From: Alcanivorax sp. 24
GTDB taxonomy: Bacteria; Pseudomonadota; Gammaproteobacteria; Pseudomonadales; Alcanivoracaceae
Direction of reading: 5' to 3'
Length of the DNA: 64,000 bases
Assembly (NCBI RefSeq): GCF_004360225.1
Contig: NZ_SNUA01000003.1
Span: forward strand, 186,001 to 250,000
Shown: positions 16,259-24,740 of the stretch, piece after piece
Numbering within the stretch: the first letter of the stretch is position 1
How the letters are laid out: every line of letters starts with the position of its first letter
Notes under the pieces: generated by a model
Seen by the model: the letters and a program-made list of their open reading frames with translations, nothing else
What the model was told of the DNA's origin: nothing
Database searches by the model: none
Translations under genes and position numbers: made by a program

Positions 16259-18611
16259 CCTGATAGCGCTCGGCGAAGTGCACCGTCAGCCCCTTTTTAA
16301 GGTGCTCCGGCAGTTCCTTGTAATCGCGCTCGCAGGCCTTTGGCAGAATGATTTCACGAATACCAACACGGCGAGCGGCGGTGATCTTCTCGCGAATGCC
16401 ACCGACGGCTAGCACCTGACCGGTCAACGTCAGCTCGCCGGTCATCGCCAATTTGCGCGGCAATCGTTTGCCGGTGGCCAGTGAGATCAAGGCCGTGGCC
16501 ATGGTAATGCCGGCACTGGGCCCATCCTTTGGCGTGGCGCCTTCCGGCACATGCAAATGCACAAAGGACTGATCGAACCAACTGCTGTCACCACCGTAGG
16601 CCGGCAGATGGCTGGCGACATAGCTGTACGCAATCTCAGCGGATTCCTTCATCACATCGCCCAGTTGCCCGGTCTGTTTGAAGCCACGTTGATGAACATG
16701 CACCTGGGTGGCTTCGATGGATAAGGTCGCGCCCCCCATGGAGGTCCAGGCCAGGCCGGTAACGACACCGATACCGCGCTGGGTCTTCTCCCGTTGGAAA
16801 TAGGGCTGGCCGAGAAATTCCTCGAGGTTCTTGCTGGTGACGCTGATCTTTTTCTCACCGGAAAGCAAACGTACCGCCGCCTTGCGAATGATCTTGTTGA
16901 GCTGTTTCTCCAGGTTTCGCACCCCGGCTTCACGGGCATAGCCCTCCGCCACCTGACGCAACGCGCTGGCATTGATGGTGAGCTGCCCGGGTTTGACCCC
17001 GGCCCGTTCCAAGGAGCGCGGCCACAGATGGCGTTTGGCGATTTCCACCTTTTCCTCGGTGATGTAACCGCTCAGGCGGATCATTTCCATGCGGTCGAGC
17101 AGGGGAGCGGGGATCGAATCCAGGGTATTGGCGGTGCAGATAAACAGGCAATGACTGAGGTCCAGACGTTCGTCCAGATAGTGATCGAGAAAGTCCTGAT
17201 TCTGCTCCGGGTCCAGCACTTCCAGCAGGGCGGAGGCCGGGTCGCCCTGAAACGAAGCGCCGAGCTTGTCGATTTCGTCGAGCATGATCACAGGATTGCT
17301 GGTGCCGGACTCTTTCAGCGCCTGAATCAACTTGCCGGGCATGGCGCCGATGTAGGTGCGCCGGTGGCCTTTGATCTCCGCCTCGTCCCGCATTCCGCCC
17401 AGGCTGAGCCGGTAAAAACGGCGATCCAGGGCTTCCGCGATGGCCCGCCCGACACTGGTCTTGCCCACCCCGGGAGGTCCTACCAGCAGCAGGATCGAGC
17501 CTTTGACTTCGCCGCGCATGGCGCCCACCGCGAGGAATTCGACGATGCGATCCTTGACGTCGTCCAGACCACTGTGATGCGCACTCAAGGTATCGCGGGC
17601 GTGCTTGAGGTCCAGATTGTCCTCGGAGAATCGCCCCCAGGGAACGGACGTCAGCCAGTCGAGATAGTTGCGGGTCACCGCGTATTCCGGCGAGCCGCTT
17701 TCCAGCACGCCCAGTTTGCGCACTTCCTCTTCAAAGCGCTTGGCCACCGCCTCCGGCGGCGTCAGAGATTCCATGCGGGCGCGGAATTCGTCCACGTCGG
17801 CGGTGCGGTCATCTTTTTCCAGACCCAGCTCACGCTGAATCACCTTGAGCTGTTCCTTGAGGAAAAATTCACGCTGATGGCGGGAGATCTTTTCGTTGAC
17901 CTCCTCGCTGATCTCGTTCTGCAGGCGCGCGACTTCCACTTCCTTGCGCACCAGTGTCAGCACTTTCTCCATGCGTGGCTTCAACGGCACGGTCTCCAGA
18001 ATGTCCTGAAGATCGTCCCCGTTCGCGCTGGTCAATGCGGCAGCGAAATCGGTGAGAGGAGAGGGGTCCCGCGGCGAGAAATTCTGCAGATAGTGCTTGA
18101 GCCCTTCGTTATACAGCGGGTTCAGTGGCAGCAGCTCGCGGATGGTGTTGATGATCGCCATGGCATAGGCGCGCAGGGCATCGGAGAGCTCGTCCTTGGG
18201 CTCAGGGTATTCCACTTCCGCCATGAACGGGCGTTTGCGATTGGTGTAGCCGGAAACGCGGAAACGCGCCAGCCCCTGGGCCACCACCTGCAGATGATCG
18301 TCTTCCTGATTGACGGCATGGATTTTCACCAGACAGCCGTATTCCGGGAAATCCTCCACCGAGACCTCATCCGGGTTACGGTCGCCCACATAGATCAGGC
18401 CCAGGGCATGGTGCGGGGTCTGGCTAACCCGCTCCAGGGTGGTCTGCCACAGCTCCTGATTCAGAAGAATCGGCTGCACCAACCCGGGCATGAACGGGCG
18501 ATGACGCACTGGTATCAGATAGACCCGTTGTGGCAAATGATGATCCGGCAAGGCCAGGGCCCCCTGAGGGGTGGGCTGTTCGATGGTGGTTTCCTGCTCG
18601 TCTTGGTTCAT
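16233..18611 (-). CDS. ATP-dependent Lon protease (stand-alone paralogue, AsrA-like)
   Basis: The product is 792 residues. It has an N-terminal LON substrate domain (RVYLIPVRHRPFMPG...), an AAA+ core with Walker A GPPGVGKTS and Walker B VIMLDEIDKLG, and a protease domain with the Ser-Lys dyad (PKDGPSAGITMATAL, then TGKRLPRK and GGIREKITAARRVG). It is complete. The canonical lon lies between clpX and hupB in these bacteria; here the neighbours are rluA and a methyltransferase. It is therefore probably the second Lon, like AsrA of Pseudomonas, linked to heat shock and aminoglycoside stress. ATG 18611 was preferred to GTG 18620. Confidence 0.9.
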   Translation of the reverse strand: MNQDEQETTIEQPTPQGALALPDHHLPQRVYLIPVRHRPFMPGLVQPILLNQELWQTTLERVSQTPHHALGLIYVGDRNPDEVSVEDFPEYGCLVKIHAVNQEDDHLQVVAQGLARFRVSGYTNRKRPFMAEVEYPEPKDELSDALRAYAMAIINTIRELLPLNPLYNEGLKHYLQNFSPRDPSPLTDFAAALTSANGDDLQDILETVPLKPRMEKVLTLVRKEVEVARLQNEISEEVNEKISRHQREFFLKEQLKVIQRELGLEKDDRTADVDEFRARMESLTPPEAVAKRFEEEVRKLGVLESGSPEYAVTRNYLDWLTSVPWGRFSEDNLDLKHARDTLSAHHSGLDDVKDRIVEFLAVGAMRGEVKGSILLLVGPPGVGKTSVGRAIAEALDRRFYRLSLGGMRDEAEIKGHRRTYIGAMPGKLIQALKESGTSNPVIMLDEIDKLGASFQGDPASALLEVLDPEQNQDFLDHYLDERLDLSHCLFICTANTLDSIPAPLLDRMEMIRLSGYITEEKVEIAKRHLWPRSLERAGVKPGQLTINASALRQVAEGYAREAGVRNLEKQLNKIIRKAAVRLLSGEKKISVTSKNLEEFLGQPYFQREKTQRGIGVVTGLAWTSMGGATLSIEATQVHVHQRGFKQTGQLGDVMKESAEIAYSYVASHLPAYGGDSSWFDQSFVHLHVPEGATPKDGPSAGITMATALISLATGKRLPRKLAMTGELTLTGQVLAVGGIREKITAARRVGIREIILPKACERDYKELPEHLKKGLTVHFAERYQDVHDAIWG

Positions 18612-18721
18612 GATATCCACTCGTCATAAACGGGAAGCGTCGCCGTTGACATTACGACAAGAAGGCGACGCACGACCAGTCATCTGAATGGAGTCTCCGA
18701 ACCGGTTTTCAATAGCCGGAT

Positions 18722-19387
18722 TCAGCGCGGGCCGTCGATGATCAAAAGATCGGCACTGAGCTCACGAGGGGTCTGGGTGCGCCGTTCCACCAGCCGGGCG
18801 TCGAATTTTTCTTCACATCGTTCCGCCAGGGCATAGAACGGGGAGCGTCCGGGGTCGGCGATAATGATCCGCCGCACCTTCTGATTCAGCGCACGGCGTA
18901 TCAGATTGAACAGCACTGGCGTGAGCTCGTCCCAGAAGCAGATGTCGGCACCGGTAATGACATCGACATCGGCGAGCAGCGCTTTGGTCAGATTCTCGAA
19001 TCGTTTTTGCAGGGTCGTCACCGAGGTTTTGTTGATGGCGGCATGCAGTTCCAGATAGGGAAAGACATCCTCGTCCGCGTCCACCGCGGTCACCCGGCAA
19101 CCAAGACGCTTGGCGGCGAATATCGACAGCGGGCCCCAGCCACAGCCGATGTCCATCAAATGGATATCCGCTCCCAGGGACAGCGCCCGGCGGTCGCGGG
19201 TCAACTGGTCCATGATCAGGAAGCTGGAGTTCCACACTTTGTTGCCGTGGATCGAGGGCACGTGATTGGCACGTTTCAAGCGGCGCACCTCGCGGTGGCC
19301 GGAACGCAGCAGGGTAATGCCACGGGTATGAATGGTATGGGCTTCGCCCCGTCGGATTTTGGGAATGGGATTGTCGGATTGGGTCAT
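18722..19387 (-). CDS. Class I SAM-dependent methyltransferase
   Basis: The product is 221 residues. The SAM-binding motif I is LMDIGCGWGPLSIFAAKRLG, followed by an acidic residue at VTAVDADEDVF. A later DVITGADICFWDEL segment resembles the small methyltransferases of the nicotinamide N-methyltransferase/ETFB lysine methyltransferase type. The substrate is unknown. The gene stands alone between lon and the lipoprotein hydrolase, all on the minus strand. Confidence 0.75.
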   Translation of the reverse strand: MTQSDNPIPKIRRGEAHTIHTRGITLLRSGHREVRRLKRANHVPSIHGNKVWNSSFLIMDQLTRDRRALSLGADIHLMDIGCGWGPLSIFAAKRLGCRVTAVDADEDVFPYLELHAAINKTSVTTLQKRFENLTKALLADVDVITGADICFWDELTPVLFNLIRRALNQKVRRIIIADPGRSPFYALAERCEEKFDARLVERRTQTPRELSADLLIIDGPR

Positions 19388-19471
19388 GGCTGGCCGGCGC
19401 CTGGAAAAAGGAAAGACCTTACGGGCGCCGGCGATGTTGTTCAAGACTGGTCTGTTTCAAGACCGGGATGA

Positions 19472-20440
19472 TCAGCGCGGACGGGCCGGGATCCGGTTCC
19501 AGAAAACCCGAAAGGCATCGGCGCTTTGTCCGGCCGCTTCCGCCATCGGCACGTGACCCACGCCATCAAGGATCACCGCCCGGGCATTTGGCAGGGTCTG
19601 GGTGAAGACCTCGACGTTGTCGACCCCAAGAAGTCGGTCTTCACGTCCCCACAGGACCAGCGTGGGAGTATTGATGGAGGCCAGCACCCCGGCTTGCCCC
19701 AACCGCATCGCCGGATCCGAATTGATATCCGCCCAGACTTTCTCCGCCACTTCCGCATTGGCGGCTTTCTCCTCGCCCATCAGGGTGATGGCGAAGTCGG
19801 GCATGCCCACCGAGCGTTCGGCGGCCCAGTCCAGTGTGGTATGGAAGTCCTTGGCCCGCCGGGGAATCAGAGGATTGCCCGGTGATTGCGCCAGCACATC
19901 GCGGAATTCCTGTGTTTGCAGGGTAACCCCGGCGGCGTCCACCAACCCCAGTGAGATCAGCCGGTCCGGGTGGCACCGGGCCATTTCAATGGCGATGGCG
20001 CCCCCCATCGAATTGCCCGCCACATGAAAGCGCTCGACGCCCAAGTGATCAAGCAGTTCGAACAGCCGGGTGGCCTGCTTGTCAATGCCGTACTCCATTG
20101 ACGTGGTCAGGGGCAGGGTGGCGCCGTGGCCGGGCAGATCGGGAATGATAAAACGATACTCGCCTTCCAGCTGATTGGCGAAACGGACCCAGTTGCGCGC
20201 ATCGGCGCCAAAACCGTGGATCAGCAGCACCGCCGGCACCTCCGCGCCATCTTTGGAGCGCAGCAAATGCCAGTCGAGGCCGCTGTCGCTGGAGACTCGC
20301 AGGCTTTCGAGGCCCGCTCGCCATTGTTCGAATGCAATGCCCTGATGGTAGGCCCAGCGCCGGGTGTCTTCACACCCGCCAAGCAGCGCGGCACCCAGAA
20401 CGGCTACCGCCAGAATCAGCCCCACACGACGCCATGTCAT
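19472..20440 (-). CDS. Lipoprotein alpha/beta hydrolase (lipase/esterase-like)
   Basis: The product is 322 residues with a lipoprotein signal ending in LLGGC (Cys about 23). The alpha/beta-hydrolase motifs are the oxyanion loop LLIHGFGADARNW, the nucleophile elbow GNSMGGAIAIE and the histidine in GVGHVPMAE. Membrane-anchored enzymes of this type hydrolyse esters or monoacylglycerols, a common function in oil-degrading bacteria, but the substrate is inferred only from fold. The start follows GGAGGGAACAAGG. Confidence 0.82.
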   Translation of the reverse strand: MTWRRVGLILAVAVLGAALLGGCEDTRRWAYHQGIAFEQWRAGLESLRVSSDSGLDWHLLRSKDGAEVPAVLLIHGFGADARNWVRFANQLEGEYRFIIPDLPGHGATLPLTTSMEYGIDKQATRLFELLDHLGVERFHVAGNSMGGAIAIEMARCHPDRLISLGLVDAAGVTLQTQEFRDVLAQSPGNPLIPRRAKDFHTTLDWAAERSVGMPDFAITLMGEEKAANAEVAEKVWADINSDPAMRLGQAGVLASINTPTLVLWGREDRLLGVDNVEVFTQTLPNARAVILDGVGHVPMAEAAGQSADAFRVFWNRIPARPR

Positions 20441-20537
20441 CCTTGTTCCCTCCGGTTGTTATTCTTTCCTCGTGAAAAAGCCACCGTAGAGGATCGACGT
20501 GGCGGATGGCACCGCCGGAGAGGTCAATATGGCGCGA

Positions 20538-21386
20538 TCAGCGTGATTTCAGGTTCCAGATGCCGGCACCGATAATCAGCAAGGTCCCCAGATAGGTGCT
20601 CAGCGCCAGTGCCTCGCCCCAGAACAACCAGCCGAGAATCGCCGCCCACACCACCGCGGAGTAGTTGTAAACGCCGACCTGGCCGGGACGGGCCACCTGA
20701 TAGGCGGTGGTCATGGCGAACTGGCCGGCGATGGCGAACAGGGCGATCCCCAGCATCCAGAGCATTTCCACGCCGTTGGGCCATTGCTCGACGCTGGGTA
20801 ACAGCAAAGCGGAGAGCAGGGTGGCGAACAGCGAGAAATAGAACACCACCCGGTGTGCCGGCTCGCTTACCGCCATGCGCCGGATACTGACCTTTGCCAC
20901 GCTCATGATGGCGGCGCCGCCGAGCGCCACCCACATCACCGGATCCACCTGGCCCTGGTCGGCACGCAGAATCACCGCGACGCCGACAAAGCCCAGTGCG
21001 ATAGCCATCCAGGTCCGCAGCGATACCCGATCGCCCAGCCAGGCCCAGGCCACCAATGGCAGAAAGAATGGCACCGTCATCTTGACCAGAACCGCCTCCG
21101 CCAAAGTGATATGCCCGATGGCGTAAAAGAAACAGAACATGGCGGCGACGCCGGTGAAACCACGAATGAAATGCAGGCCGAGATGGCGAGTACCGAGGTC
21201 GCGAATGCCGCCACTGATCATCAACACCGGCATCAGTACCAGCAACCCGACAAAGTTGCGCGCGAAGACAATCAGTTCTGTGGAAAGCGTGTCGGAGAGA
21301 TGCTTGATCAGGGCCGCCATGATCGCCAGCAACCCTTCACCCAGAATCAGCAATAAGGCGCCCTTCAGAGGCTGGTCGTTGTTCAC
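20538..21386 (-). CDS. DMT-superfamily (EamA) transporter
   Basis: The product is 282 residues with ten hydrophobic helices in two EamA repeats. The opening [25 protein letters not shown] and the mid-protein [24 protein letters not shown] are typical. It likely exports a small metabolite. The start is GTG at 21386, which overlaps the rimO stop in a four-base GTGA arrangement, so translation is coupled. An upstream start inside rimO would add unrelated residues. Confidence 0.8.
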   Translation of the reverse strand: MNNDQPLKGALLLILGEGLLAIMAALIKHLSDTLSTELIVFARNFVGLLVLMPVLMISGGIRDLGTRHLGLHFIRGFTGVAAMFCFFYAIGHITLAEAVLVKMTVPFFLPLVAWAWLGDRVSLRTWMAIALGFVGVAVILRADQGQVDPVMWVALGGAAIMSVAKVSIRRMAVSEPAHRVVFYFSLFATLLSALLLPSVEQWPNGVEMLWMLGIALFAIAGQFAMTTAYQVARPGQVGVYNYSAVVWAAILGWLFWGEALALSTYLGTLLIIGAGIWNLKSR

Positions 21387-22699
21387 GCGACCGGCCGGGC
21401 CCACAGATCGTGGTCGTCGGCGTCCTCGACGGTCACCCGCAGGCGTTGCCCGGGTTTTACCGCCGCATCGTCGGGCAGATACACCAGGCCGTCGATCTCC
21501 GGCGCGTCCGCCTGGGAGCGGGCCACCACGCCGTCCTCACCAACCTCGTCCACCAGGACTTCCAGGGTTTGACCGATTTTGCGTTGCAGTTTGGCGGCGC
21601 TGATCCGCGCCTGGACGTTCATGAAGCGCTCCTGACGTTCGCGTGCCACCTCTTCGTCGACATGATCGGGCAGGGCGTTGGCGGGAGCGCCGTCCACCGG
21701 CGAATAGGTGAAGCAGCCGACCCGATCCAGTTGCGCCTCTTCCAGCCAATCCAGCAGCATCTCGAAATCGTCGTCGGTTTCGCCGGGAAAGCCGACAATG
21801 AACGTGCTGCGCAGGGTGATGTCCGGACAGATTTCGCGCCAGCGGCGGATCCGCGCCAGCGTGTTTTCCGAGTGAGCAGGGCGCTTCATCGCCTTGAGCA
21901 CCGACGGGCTGGCGTGCTGGAACGGGATATCCAGGTACGGCAGGATATGGCCGGCGGCCATCATCGGAATGATCTCGTCCACGTGGGGGTAGGGGTAGAC
22001 GTAATGCAGCCGCACCCAGGCTCCCAGTTGCCCCAGCGCCTGACACAATTCCAGCATACGGGTTTTCATCGGCATGCCCTGCCAGAAACCGGTCTGGTAC
22101 TTGCGGTCCACGCCGTAGGCGCTGGTGTCCTGACTGATCACCAGCAGCTCCTGCACCCCTGCCTTCACCAGCCGTTCCGCTTCGTCGAGCACATCGCCCA
22201 CCGGCCGGGAATCGAGCTTGCCGCGCATGCCGGGGATGATGCAGAAGCTGCACTTGTGGTTACAGCCCTCGGATATTTTCAGATAGGCGTAGTGTCGCGG
22301 GGTCAGTTTGATGCCCTGGGGCGGCACCAGATCGGTGAAGGGGTTATGGTCGGCCCGAGAGGGCACCGCCTGGTGCACGGCGCTGACCACCTGCTCGTAC
22401 TGCTGAGGTCCGGTGACCGACAGCACCGCCGGGTGCGCTTTGCGAATGTTGTCTTCTTCCACGCCCATGCAGCCGGTGACGATGACCTTGCCGTTCTCGG
22501 CCAGCGCCTCGCCAATGGCTTCCAGGGACTCGGCCTTGGCATCGTCAATGAAGCCGCAGGTGTTCACCACCACCACATCGGCGTCATCGTAGCTGGGCGT
22601 CACCTGGTACCCTTCGGTGCGCAGCTGGGTAAGAATGCGCTCGGAATCCACCAGGGCCTTGGGGCAACCCAGGCTGATAAATCCAACCTTACCGGACAT
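21383..22699 (-). CDS. rimO: Ribosomal protein S12 methylthiotransferase RimO
   Basis: The product is 438 residues. It has the N-terminal UPF0004 domain ([27 protein letters not shown]), a radical-SAM domain with [16 protein letters not shown], and a C-terminal TRAM domain. RimO methylthiolates Asp88 of ribosomal protein S12, using two [4Fe-4S] clusters. All cluster cysteines and the family-specific [12 protein letters not shown] opening are present. A GAGGTGG ribosome site precedes the start. Confidence 0.95.
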   Translation of the reverse strand: MSGKVGFISLGCPKALVDSERILTQLRTEGYQVTPSYDDADVVVVNTCGFIDDAKAESLEAIGEALAENGKVIVTGCMGVEEDNIRKAHPAVLSVTGPQQYEQVVSAVHQAVPSRADHNPFTDLVPPQGIKLTPRHYAYLKISEGCNHKCSFCIIPGMRGKLDSRPVGDVLDEAERLVKAGVQELLVISQDTSAYGVDRKYQTGFWQGMPMKTRMLELCQALGQLGAWVRLHYVYPYPHVDEIIPMMAAGHILPYLDIPFQHASPSVLKAMKRPAHSENTLARIRRWREICPDITLRSTFIVGFPGETDDDFEMLLDWLEEAQLDRVGCFTYSPVDGAPANALPDHVDEEVARERQERFMNVQARISAAKLQRKIGQTLEVLVDEVGEDGVVARSQADAPEIDGLVYLPDDAAVKPGQRLRVTVEDADDHDLWARPVA

Positions 22700-22811
22700 A
22701 AACCACCTCGCAGTCAGCGGGGCGGCATTCTACTATTAACCCGGTGTGAATGCCTATTGGGTTGGTAACGAGGCCGGGACAGCGACGGCCAGACCCGGGA
22801 GAAAAAACCAT

Positions 22812-23399
22812 ATGCGGTGTTTCATTGGACTGCCGGTGCCGAAGGAGGCGGGTCGCGCTCTGTTACAGGGCGTTCCGGATGGGGCCGGCCGGCGACTGCC
22901 GTTGGCGGATCTGCATCTGACCCTGGCGTTCCTCGGAGAACGGGAGCTTTCCTGGACACAGACGCTTTGTCGACGCCTGGAAGCGACTCTGGAGGGCGTA
23001 CAGCCCCTGAGCCTGAAGCTCTCTGGTGGAGGCCTTTTTCCACCGGGAGGAATGCCACTGGGAGGGACGCCACAAAGAAGCTCCCCATCAAGAGGAGCCC
23101 CGTCCAGTGGTGGCCGCCCGTGGGCGGCACGGGCCTTTCCATCCCCCGCGCTGATGGCACTGCATAAGCGCGTTTGGCGCCTTCTGGAGGATCTTGGGAT
23201 GGAACGCGAGGAGCGGGGCTTTTTACCCCATGTAACGCTGGCTCGCGGCCGCGGCCGGCTTGCCACGACAAGGGCGGGCGAGAGAGTCAAAGGTCCACCT
23301 GAAGACCATATTGAGTTTGATGTCCATGAAGTGATCCTCTATGAGAGTCGGCATGGCTATCAGGTACGCTGGCGGCAATCGTTGAAAAGCCGGCTCTGA
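22812..23399 (+). CDS. thpR: RNA 2',3'-cyclic phosphodiesterase ThpR (2'-5' RNA ligase family) with a low-complexity insert
   Basis: The product is 195 residues with both catalytic HxTx motifs: HLTL (35-38) and HVTL (140-143). The opening MRCFIGLPVP is also typical. Between the motifs, about residues 78-102 form a Gly/Pro/Ser/Arg-rich stretch (PPGGMPLGGTPQRS...) where most family members have a short beta connection. It looks like an insertion of roughly 20-25 residues, encoded by an imperfect duplication of GGGAGG...GCCAC. Both motifs are in frame, so the enzyme may still work. The start follows GGGAG. Confidence 0.85.
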   Translation: MRCFIGLPVPKEAGRALLQGVPDGAGRRLPLADLHLTLAFLGERELSWTQTLCRRLEATLEGVQPLSLKLSGGGLFPPGGMPLGGTPQRSSPSRGAPSSGGRPWAARAFPSPALMALHKRVWRLLEDLGMEREERGFLPHVTLARGRGRLATTRAGERVKGPPEDHIEFDVHEVILYESRHGYQVRWRQSLKSRL

Positions 23400-23439
23400 G
23401 CCCGGAACGGAATCCCGAAACCCAGAGCCGGTGAAGTGC

Positions 23440-23670
23440 TTATTGCCGAGTGTCACCGTAGCCACCCGCGCCCCCGGCGGAGCCGCCACCAGCGGGGTCG
23501 CCACCACTTTGCATGCCGGGCTGAGAAGGCTGCTGCGGGTCCCCAGGGGCCGGTGAGTCTGGCTGCTTCGGATCACAGGCGGCCAGTACCGATCCCATCA
23601 CCAGCAGGGCGAGTGTGCCGGCCACGCCTCTTCGCAACCCGGTCCGCGGTTCCATTTTTCCATCTTTCAT
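23440..23670 (-). CDS. Small Gly/Pro-rich lipoprotein, probable ECF-module product
   Basis: The product is 76 residues: a signal peptide with lipobox VLAAC (about residue 32) and a mature tail almost entirely of Pro, Gly, Gln, Asp and Ser (for example PAPGDPQQPSQPG, GGGSAGGAGG). I recognise no family. The start is set by GGAGGAAAGACC before ATG 23670. It lies 55 bases downstream of the next exported gene on the same strand and probably shares its transcript, which starts at the divergent ECF-type promoter. Confidence 0.65.
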   Translation of the reverse strand: MKDGKMEPRTGLRRGVAGTLALLVMGSVLAACDPKQPDSPAPGDPQQPSQPGMQSGGDPAGGGSAGGAGGYGDTRQ

Positions 23671-23725
23671 GGTCTTTCCTCCGATTTAAGTGATTGTGCG
23701 TCGGCGGTTCCAGGCCGCCCGGAAA

Positions 23726-24028
23726 TCATGGGCGGCCGGGGTCGTCACCCCGTGTATCGTCGCCGCCGTCGCGATCCTCTCCGGTGGGCCAACCCCGGTC
23801 GTCGGGCTGCCCCCTCTCTCCGGCGCCACCGTCCAGGCCGCCAGGATTGCCGTAAGCGGGCTGGCCGGGTCGGTCCGGATCAGCTGGCGGCCCGGGCGGG
23901 GCCGGCATGGTGCGCTGGTAGTCGGGCTGGTCCCGGGCCGGGCGATTACCGTCCACCGCCGTGGCGGCGACCGTGGCGCCGAGACAAGCAACCCCGAGGA
24001 TCAGCAACAGCGTTGTGTGGAACTTCAT
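23726..24028 (-). CDS. Small exported Pro/Gly/Asp-rich protein of unknown function
   Basis: The product is 100 residues: a Sec signal peptide (about 1-23, MKFHTTLLLILGVACLGATVA) followed by a disordered-looking tail rich in Pro, Gly, Asp and Arg (PAPPGPPADPDRPGQP, GGLDGGAGERG, DDTRGDDPG). The cysteine at 15 is not in a good lipobox. A GGGAGGT ribosome site sits seven bases before ATG 24028. It is transcribed away from the sigma-factor gene, from a promoter of the same design, and so is a likely target of that sigma factor. Confidence 0.65.
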   Translation of the reverse strand: MKFHTTLLLILGVACLGATVAATAVDGNRPARDQPDYQRTMPAPPGPPADPDRPGQPAYGNPGGLDGGAGERGQPDDRGWPTGEDRDGGDDTRGDDPGRP

Positions 24029-24107
24029 TGCTACCTCCCGATCCATCCGGTGACTTCAGCGGGCGGGACGCGCCGGAAAACCGATTTTGCCGCCGCCTCA
24101 TTCCTGT

Positions 24108-24134
24108 CTACAGGGCGGGATGGGGTTTGGTTCC
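24108..24134 (-). promoter_or_regulatory. ECF-type promoter reading toward the exported-protein genes
   Basis: On the minus strand GGAACC (24134-24129) is followed by 15 bases and CTGTAG (24113-24108). GGAAC-type -35 elements with short G/T-containing -10 elements are typical of ECF sigma factors. It lies about 80 bases upstream of the start at 24028. Confidence 0.7.
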
Positions 24135-24153
24135 ATGGCAACATTCTTTTTTG

Positions 24154-24180
24154 GGAACCAAACCGGCTATCTGGCTGTAG
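24154..24180 (+). promoter_or_regulatory. ECF-type promoter reading toward the sigma/anti-sigma operon
   Basis: GGAACC (24154-24159), 15-base spacer, CTGTAG (24175-24180). This is the same architecture as the minus-strand promoter, and the two -35 boxes are 19 bases apart with an inverted repeat GGTTTGGTTCC / GGAACCAAACC. A shared sigma factor and autoregulation are the simplest reading. The predicted leader before GTG 24225 is about 40 bases. Confidence 0.7.
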
Positions 24181-24224
24181 GTACTAGTAAGGACCTCACG
24201 GTCAGCCGGAAAGGAACCGCCGGA

Positions 24225-24740
24225 GTGAATTTTGAACGCCGGATCTGCGACCAGATCCCGCACCTGCAACGCTACGCCCGGGCGCTGTGTGACAATCCGG
24301 GACAGGCGGAGGATCTGGTACAGGATTGCCTGGAGCGAGCGCTGCGCAAGCGCCATTTGTGGATGCCCGGTCGTTCGGTACGCCCCTGGCTGTTCAGAAT
24401 GCTGTACCGGCTGTATCTGAATGACCGTGCCAGCGCCCGGCACCGGAGGGAGTCACTGACCCCGGATGCCGGTCTGGAAAGGCCTCAAGCGGCGCGCCAA
24501 GAGCCGTTCCTGGCCTGTCACGAGGCAATGGAAGCGATCAGGGCCTTGCCCTCGGAGCAACGGGCGGCATTGTTGTTGATGGTATTGGAAAACCCTGGTT
24601 ACACCGAGGCCGCCCGTATCCTGGGTGTCAAAGTGGGGACGCTGCGCTCGCGCCTCTCCAGAGCCCGCGAGACATTGCGCCAAGAGCTCGACGATTCATC
24701 CCGGAACGGCGGGCGCCCCCGGTTGAGGAGAGTAAAATGA
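24225..24740 (+). CDS. ECF-family RNA polymerase sigma factor
   Basis: The product is 171 residues from GTG 24225. Region sigma-2 spans about residues 7-75 (LQRYARALCDNPGQAEDLVQDCLERAL), and sigma-4 spans the C-terminal third (LPSEQRAALLLMVLENPGYTEAARILGVKVGTLRSRLSRARETL). The small size and absence of regions 1 and 3 define an ECF sigma. An ATG further upstream at 24135 falls between the predicted -35 elements and was rejected. The stop overlaps the anti-sigma ATG (ATGA). Subgroup and signal are unknown. Confidence 0.88.
   Translation: MNFERRICDQIPHLQRYARALCDNPGQAEDLVQDCLERALRKRHLWMPGRSVRPWLFRMLYRLYLNDRASARHRRESLTPDAGLERPQAARQEPFLACHEAMEAIRALPSEQRAALLLMVLENPGYTEAARILGVKVGTLRSRLSRARETLRQELDDSSRNGGRPRLRRVK

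Noticed and set aside
16794-18629. Plus-strand open frame of 611 codons opposite lon
   Set aside because: Antisense shadow; Lon is complete on the other strand.
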